Assembly: GCF_048771995.1 (NCBI RefSeq)
Contig: NC_133063.1
Coordinates: 15,914,063-15,978,062, forward strand
Direction of reading: 5' to 3'
DNA length: 64,000 nucleotides
Origin: Taeniopygia guttata
Taxonomy: Eukaryota > Chordata > Aves > Passeriformes > Estrildidae
Shown: piece after piece, positions 58,463 through 64,000 of the stretch
Layout: each line of letters starts with the position of its first letter
Position numbering within the stretch: position 1 is the stretch's first letter
Notes under the pieces: generated by a model
The model's database searches: none
Told to the model about the DNA's origin: nothing
The model's input: only the letters and a program-made list of their open reading frames with translations
Position numbers and translations under genes: made by a program

Positions 58463-59182
58463 AAGAATCACCACTGGTTGAACTAGGACGAGACCTCTGT
58501 AAGCCATCTGGTCCAACCCCCTGTTCAGTCAGGGCCACTAAGAGCTAGGTGCCCAGGACCATGTCTAGATGACTTCTGAATATTGACTCCAGAGCCTCCC
58601 TGGGTACCCTGTGTCAATGCTGAGTCACCCTCACAGTGATAAAGGGGTTTCCAGCTGTTTGTAGGGAATTGTCTGTGTTTTAGTGTGTGCCAATCATCTC
58701 TGGCCCTGTTACTGGGCTTGTCTAGAAGAAGTCTGGCTCTCTTCTCTGTGTGCACTCCTTCAGGAATGCACTCCCTTCACCTTAATACGATCCCCCTGAG
58801 CCTTCTGAGCTTCAGCTCCAGGCTGAACAGCCCTGGATCTCTCAGACTCTCTTCAAAGGAGCAGTGCTCTGATCCCTTCATGATCTCTGCAGCCCTTGCT
58901 CAACTCTCTCCAGTATGTCCACATCTCTTGTGTCTGGGGAGCCCAAAATTGGATCAACACCTGGGTCATCACCATCACCAGAGCTCAGTTAAGGGACAGG
59001 ATCATTTCTGTCCCCTGCCCGCAGCACTGCTCTTCATGCAGCCCAGGATGCTCTTGGTGGGTTTTTTTGCCACAAGGGCAGACTACTGGCCCATGGTCAG
59101 TTTGGTGTCTGAGGGACCCCCAGGTGCTTTCTGTGAAGTGCTGCTTCCCAGGTGGGCAGCTTCCAGAATGTGCTGGTGCTAG
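58463..59182 (-). mobile_element. CR1 LINE 3' part, minus (left of LTR)
   Basis: GTAAGCCATCTGGTCCAACC, AGTCACCCTCACAGTGATAA, GATCCCCCTGAGCCTTCTGA and AGCTCCAGGCTGAACAGCCC are the antisense of the avian CR1 3' part. It is interrupted at 59,182 by an LTR and continues after it. Confidence 0.95.
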
Positions 59183-59862
59183 TGAACTGAACAGGGTCTA
59201 TGCCTTTATTAATGTTCAGCTCTTTATTAAAAAGTCAGCTCGGCAGGGGGCTCAAGAAGGAGCTCGCCCCCACTGTTGTAGCTTCTCCGGTAGCCGAAGG
59301 GTGAGAAGGCGTGCAGAGTCTGTCCCTGGAGTCTCCGTGGCACGCTGGTAGCTGGAGGTGAAGAGGTGTGCAGTCCGTATCTGAAGTCCCAGCAGATCAT
59401 CCTCTCTCCTTTCCTCCCGGCACTCTGGTAGCCACAGGGTGAGGGGATGTGCAGAGCCTGCTGCCAAAGTTCAGCAGCAGATATCCCTCTCCTTCCCTCC
59501 TGGTAGTTCCAGGAAGTGTATGTTCCTTTGTTCCTGCTTCCCACAGCCCAGTCTAGTCTGGTCCTCTGCAGGTTACAGTGACAGGTCCGACACAGACTAG
59601 GGATGAGGTTCCCTTTTCTCCAACCAGCACATCCATCCAGCCCCCTCCACTGTGCCCAGCCTTCCATTTAGGGGTGTTTTTATCGCCAAAACCCCCTCCC
59701 ATGATTCCACTGGTCTTCCTATTTTGCATCCCAGTCCTAGAATGGTAGTGGGTGGGGGAGGGGGGAGGCAGATGATTCCCAGGAGCAATTAGCTAATTAA
59801 CATTTCAATGTCAGTACTTAGTTTGAGCCAAGTGTCCCAGCCAGGCTGTTTTGTTCATAACA
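59183..59862 (-). mobile_element. Solo LTR inserted in CR1, CTAG target duplication
   Basis: On the minus strand it starts TGTTATGAACAAAA and ends GTTCAGTTCA, 680 bp. CTAG stands on both sides (59,179-59,182 and 59,863-59,866). A TATA-like GATAAAAACA and an AATAAA read on the minus strand. Internal short repeats (GGTAGCC...GGGTGAG words) recur near 59,290, 59,345 and 59,425. The 4-bp duplication would fit an ERV1-type element. It looks whole as a solo LTR and is younger than the CR1. Confidence 0.85.
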
Positions 59863-59945
59863 CTAGGGGCTTTTCACTCACGAAGGACTGTGCACTTCTG
59901 GTTGAACCTCATGAGGTTTCTGTCAGCCTATTGCTCTGGCATTCT
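59863..59945 (-). mobile_element. CR1 LINE, minus (right of LTR)
   Basis: TGCACTTCTGGTTGAACCTC and ATGAGGTTTCTGTCAGCCTA continue the CR1 antisense directly after the LTR. Confidence 0.85.
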
Positions 59946-60601
59946 TTGTGAAGAATGTATATATTTTTCCAGAAAAGGTGATAAAATTTTAAAAATAATT
60001 TTAGAAGTAAGCGCTGCAGCATTTTCCTTAAATTTCCACTAGATTTTGTATCACTGTGTCAAAAGAGAACTGTAAGGGCTTTTTTTTTCTTCCTTGCAGA
60101 CTTGAATCATCACTTATCAAGCTCACCTTTCTCAGCCTATTATCATTATCTAATATAAGGAAATTATATTTAAGACTTCTAAAAGTCCACACTAATGGAA
60201 TGAGGACTTAATGTGTTATTTCTGGTACCATAATGAGCATTTATCTCTGTGTGTGACACAGAACTCTGAACTGGACCTCTAAAATAATAACTTGTAGCAT
60301 GATGAACTGGAACAACCTCTTCAATCTGATGTTTGAAGAACTTAATTTTTAGGATTTTCCCCTGGTCAACACAGGCATTTAATCCCTGATCTAAAGCCAT
60401 GCTGATGGAAGGGGCCTGATAGGGATGAAAATGCATATGGCTCGAAAATATGTATAACAATATATGATGCAAATATGGTTAAAATGTAATCTGTCTTTCA
60501 AATAAAAAGCTTTATCTCTATATGGAGAAGTTGAGAGGAGGGACTGTTGAAAAACTATTTAAATAGTAAATGAGATAATGCATGCTGAAGATGATAATGC
60601 T
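59946..60601. other. No recognisable gene
   Basis: AT-rich. Nothing recognised. Confidence 0.5.
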
Positions 60602-61197
60602 TGTTATGTGTAGTAGATATAATTCACGCCATTTCTAATATGGTATATGTGATATTGAATATTTGTTACAATATACATGTTTGTATTAGGATTACCCCCC
60701 ACCCTCGCAGGCGAGACTGGGTGTATTTTGGAAACTGATTTACAAGTAAGAAGGTACAGCTCGCCAGGAGATGGACCATGGCTGGGGAGATACAGAAACC
60801 CCAGGTGCTGATCGTTCGCATGAACAACCCGAGATGGATATCATGGAAATCCTTGGGCAGATACATGTGAATCAACAAACTCCAGACACTGAATTGTTCT
60901 CCCTCATCACCAAAAAGAAAATGTTATTAACATATGGACTCTGAATAGAAGAAAAGACTGATTGCTGAAATTTTGGCCTCAGGCGAAATTTTCCCTATAA
61001 AAACCCCTTGTGCCAGGATGGAGGTGTGTGGGCATGGAGGAGAACCTCTGATGAGGCTGACTCCTTGTTGCACACCCAGGGCCAACCCCGGGCTTGGCTC
61101 TGTTCTTTCCTCGTGGCTGGCTAGATAGAAGTTGATTGCAAAATAAATATTTTATTTTTTCATATTAATTTGGATGGACAAATTTTCATTTATAACA
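60602..61197 (+). mobile_element. Solo LTR with 5-bp target duplication
   Basis: Begins TGTTATGTG and ends TTATAACA, with inverted ends TGTTAT/ATAACA. ATGCT stands on both sides (60,597-60,601 and 61,198-61,202). A TATA box (CCTATAAAAACC) lies near 60,992 and AATAAA near 61,141. It is the same family as 62,920-63,574. It looks whole as a solo LTR. Confidence 0.88.
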
Positions 61198-61863
61198 ATG
61201 CTTAATTTGCTTTGCAGATTTTTATGCCATTTTTGGCTGTGGAAAGGAAGAGGAACAATATTTTGTGACAGATTTGTATTATTAAGTCTCCAGCAGCTAC
61301 TTTCCCCAAATGCAGAAATATTGTGAACTTTTAAAAAATTCCTCTTAAACTGTTTGATTCACATTGGTTTTCTAGCATTAATTGTTTATTATTTAAACAT
61401 TTCATCATGGCAGGTGGAATGCAGTAAGTCTGGAATCTCAAGCTAATAGTGCTTGATTTTCAGGAAACTGACAGAATGTCTTTTACTCATGATTTTACTT
61501 TTTATTATATTCTTTACAGGTAAAGAATATTAGAGATCTGTATGGTGTAATATATTCATAGCAGAGAAAAATGTTTGGGAAGATTGTAAGAAACTTCAAC
61601 ACAACATAGCTCAGAATTGCTTTTATTCTGCTCTTGATTGTCAGTATGTCAAGTTTGCCTTCCAGAAATGTAAATAAAGCAGTGAAAGGATGTTGACTTC
61701 CAAACTGATTCCCCCAGATACTTATCCTAGAAAAGCATAGGTGGAATGTAGAAAGGCTGTTTAAATGAAACCTCAGATGCTAGAGGACACAGTGTATCTA
61801 GCAGAGGGAGGGCCTGTGTATGTATTTTACTCCTTTTATGTTTTCTTCTCCTTTGATCTTTAG
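61198..61863. other. No recognisable gene
   Basis: AT-rich. Nothing recognised. Confidence 0.5.
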
Positions 61864-61904
61864 TTGCAAATATAGCTGAGGATAGCCAAACTCCACAACT
61901 GGAT
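61864..61904 (+). CDS. Speculative exon, phase-compatible with TALPID3 donor
   Basis: Acceptor-like TTTGATCTTTAG and donor-like GGAT|GTAAGC enclose 41 nt. Entering in phase 1, which is what the 49,975 donor needs, it reads V-ANIAEDSQTPQLD and leaves in phase 0. It does not match the TALPID3 sequence I know. Chance is a serious alternative. Confidence 0.2.
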
Positions 61905-62046
61905 GTAAGCCATCAGGTGCTCTGGTGCAACTCTTGACAGAGATGACTTAGTACATGCAACGACTAATGACCTAATGTTGCATTTTACATATAAAAGTGT
62001 GATTTATTTTTCTTCTTTGTCCTCCTGTTTTGTAATTTTTCAACAG

Positions 62047-62118
62047 GAGAATATTGGAGGAGAGTTTTCATTCATCTCTGCAAATGCACTTAAAATACAG
62101 GACTTTAAAAAAGGCTGA
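62047..62118 (+). CDS. Speculative terminal exon with stop
   Basis: Acceptor TAATTTTTCAACAG, then in phase 0 ENIGGEFSFISANALKIQ-DFKKG and TGA (62,116-62,118). It would follow the 41-nt candidate. No clear polyadenylation signal follows nearby. Unrecognised product. Confidence 0.2.
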   Translation, partial: ENIGGEFSFISANALKIQDFKKG

Positions 62119-62647
62119 CAGAGTTGAAAACATGCAGGCTGTTGCATACTGCTGGATAAAGCAGTTTACTCTGGTAAAACAGGTGGTAGGCAATATGTGT
62201 TAGTGCCACCTGAAACAAAGAGTTTTACTCTAATTAAGAGTAAGAACTTGCCCACAGTAATATTCCGAAGTCACTCTTCCTGTAACTACACCCATTTCTC
62301 TGACCCATGTAAGGATTATAGCTGTCCACATTTTTCGATTTTCAGCCTTTCTTGTAAATCTCTTTTCAGAATTTCAAGGGTAGGAGCTGAACTGAGGAGT
62401 TGAATAAGTTCATATCACAGTTAAACACCAAATCGGCTTAAGATTCATTTGACATTTATATTATATTTAGATCGCCAAGTAAAATTTGAGGTTGTATCAC
62501 CTCGAGAAACAACCCATCTCCTGGACGAGCCACATGTATTAGCTTGCAAATGAGGCTTTGTCAGAAACTAGTTTTCGAATATGTGGGAGCAGCCCTCAGT
62601 GCTGGTGTGTGTGCTTGCAAACATATAAAATATTACACATATAATTA

Positions 62648-62846
62648 TAATGTAATGTAAGGTAATGTAAGGTAACGTAACGTAACGTAACGTAACGTAA
62701 CGTAACGTAACGTAACGTAACGTAACGTAACGTAACGTAATATAATGTAACATAATATAACATAACATAACATAACATAACATAACATAACATAACATAA
62801 CATAACATAACATAACATAACATAACATAACATAATATAATATATA
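62648..62846. repeat. Pentanucleotide satellite (TAACG)n then (TAACA)n
   Basis: From about 62,674 the unit is GTAAC with CpG; from about 62,745 it changes to ATAAC. The two blocks differ only by G to A at one position. It lies about 75 bp left of an LTR. Confidence 0.95.
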
Positions 62847-62919
62847 TAATACTGGTGCGAATTACATTCATCACATATAACAATGATATGTATGATTATA
62901 ATTAGCTCCAATGAAATGT

Positions 62920-63574
62920 TGTTATATTGAATTAAGGGAGATATGATTTGGCATATGTGATATTCAGTTGGTACAAAATACACACACCAGCGCTGCAGCC
63001 TGCCACCCCCGCCACCCCCCCCTCCAACAAACACACATATTCGATTACTCCAGAACCCGTTCTCCTGGACAAAGCCTCATTTACAATCTAATACATGTGG
63101 CTAGACCGGGAGATGGTCTGTCCCAAAAGGAGATACTGGAACACCTGGGACCTGATCATCCTGGTAACGACTCAAGACTGGGATCGCTGGAGTCCTGTGG
63201 GCTAATACATCTGAATGCCACAGTTCCCATAACCTCATCAGCGAGATCATCCACACCCGGACCTGGATAGTTCAGTCTTGGCCCAGAGAAAAGAACTTTA
63301 TGAATATGTGGGACTCTGAATAGAAAGAAAATGTGGATGGCTGAAATCCTTGCCTCAGGCAGAAAATTTCCTATAAGAACTGTAGGGTCCAGGAGGGTGG
63401 TGTGGGTGTCCAGGGGAACCTCTGCCGAGAGGCGCCCTTCCTGTCCACACACAATGCTGATCCCGAGTTCAGCACTGTCCTTTTCCCTTGTGGCTGGCTA
63501 GATAGAATTAGATCCTAAATAAATTTTTTATTATTTCATTTTTGATTTGGCTGGACTAATTTTTATTTATAACA
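62920..63574 (+). mobile_element. Solo LTR, same family as 60,602-61,197
   Basis: Begins TGTTATATTG and ends TTATAACA. It shares TGGACTCTGAATAGAA-type and GTGGCTGGCTAGATAGAA words with the earlier copy, a TATA-like CCTATAAGAAC near 63,372 and AATAAA near 63,519. No target duplication was found, perhaps because the right end runs into an (AAC)n run. Diverged from its relative, so the two inserted separately. Confidence 0.8.
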
Positions 63575-63885
63575 ACAACAACTTATATAAATAGTGACAA
63601 ATCAAACACATCAGGAGAGACTGCTGATATTTTTGTTCCTGTAAATTTTTCTCTTACAAAAAGATGAATAAGAGCCAGGTCTTAGATATCTTCACTCAGC
63701 AGAGACATACAGCAGCAGGAAAAAAGAACATAAGTAAACAGGTACACCTGAAAGTTACTACCTGCCTAGCTCTTCTTTAGCCATTTAATTTCAATACAAC
63801 TTGGGACAAAAGGCTAAGATATCTGAAGGGTTTTAATTCTGGCTTTATTTTTTTCCCTTAAAATCATTGGCTCTTCACTAAATCA
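63575..63885. other. No recognisable gene
   Basis: Nothing recognised. Confidence 0.5.
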
Positions 63886-64000
63886 TTGAATCACAGAATA
63901 TGCTGAGTTGAAATGGACCCATCAAGATAATTGAATCCAATGTCTGGCCCTGCAAAGAATCACACCCAGTGCCTGAGAATATTGTCCAAATGATTCTCAA
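63886..64000 (-). mobile_element. CR1 LINE 3' end, minus, runs off the window
   Basis: GAATCACAGAATATGCTGAG, TTGAATCCAATGTCTGGCCC and GCCTGAGAATATTGTCCAAA match the antisense CR1 3' end. Confidence 0.88.

Noticed and set aside
62568-63034. Repetitive Met-Leu-Cys-Tyr-Val frames on the minus strand
   Set aside because: They are translations of the pentanucleotide satellite.
60602-63574. A provirus flanked by the two LTRs
   Set aside because: The left LTR has its own target duplication, the LTRs are diverged and the middle has no viral genes.

Overview
The window looks like songbird or other avian nuclear DNA. It is full of CR1 LINE 3' ends in both orientations, with their ATTCTATG-type tails, and of short solo LTRs of bird ERVL/ERVK-like families. 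It also carries two recognisable vertebrate genes with normal splice sites. Nothing in it is bacterial.

Left part (1 to about 35,659): a head-to-tail tandem array of a 12,180-bp unit, seen as two full units and a third of about 11.3 kb that stops inside a CR1 element. The array runs off the left edge, so the true copy number is unknown. Each unit carries one full-length, intronless-CDS gene of the ITPRIPL1 (inositol 1,4,5-trisphosphate receptor-interacting protein-like 1) family. Each gene encodes 519 aa and has its own TATA-type promoter, a tiny noncoding first exon and a 307-bp 5'UTR intron. The proteins of units 2 and 3 are identical; unit 1 differs at three residues. Every complete unit also holds two further ITPRIPL1-like C-terminal pieces. 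One is a diverged relic with an in-frame stop, fused to the first 99 bp of an LTR. The other is a close copy of the last ~120 codons plus the gene's 3' flank. The rest of each unit is CR1 fragments, LTRs, a GC-rich block and an AT-rich block.

Middle part (35,660 to 49,975): the array abuts a CpG island that reads as the promoter and noncoding first exon of TALPID3 (KIAA0586), the ciliary/centrosomal Hedgehog-signalling gene. Fourteen exons with consistent phase (2,001 nt, 667 codons) follow, spaced about 1 kb apart, with CR1 elements and an ERVL-like solo LTR close to splice acceptors.

Right part (49,976 to 64,000): no further TALPID3 exon is recognisable in 14 kb, although the known protein is more than twice as long as what is encoded here. 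The usual head-to-head neighbour TIMM9 is also not visible upstream. This suggests a 5'-half duplicate of TALPID3 joined to the array, or an unusually long intron, or an assembly join. The right part holds a CR1 split by a solo LTR with a CTAG target duplication, two solo LTRs of one family, a two-phase pentanucleotide satellite and two speculative terminal exons.

The ITPRIPL1-like genes and TALPID3 show no functional link in the sequence; what they share is the unstable, repeat-rich segment that joins them.
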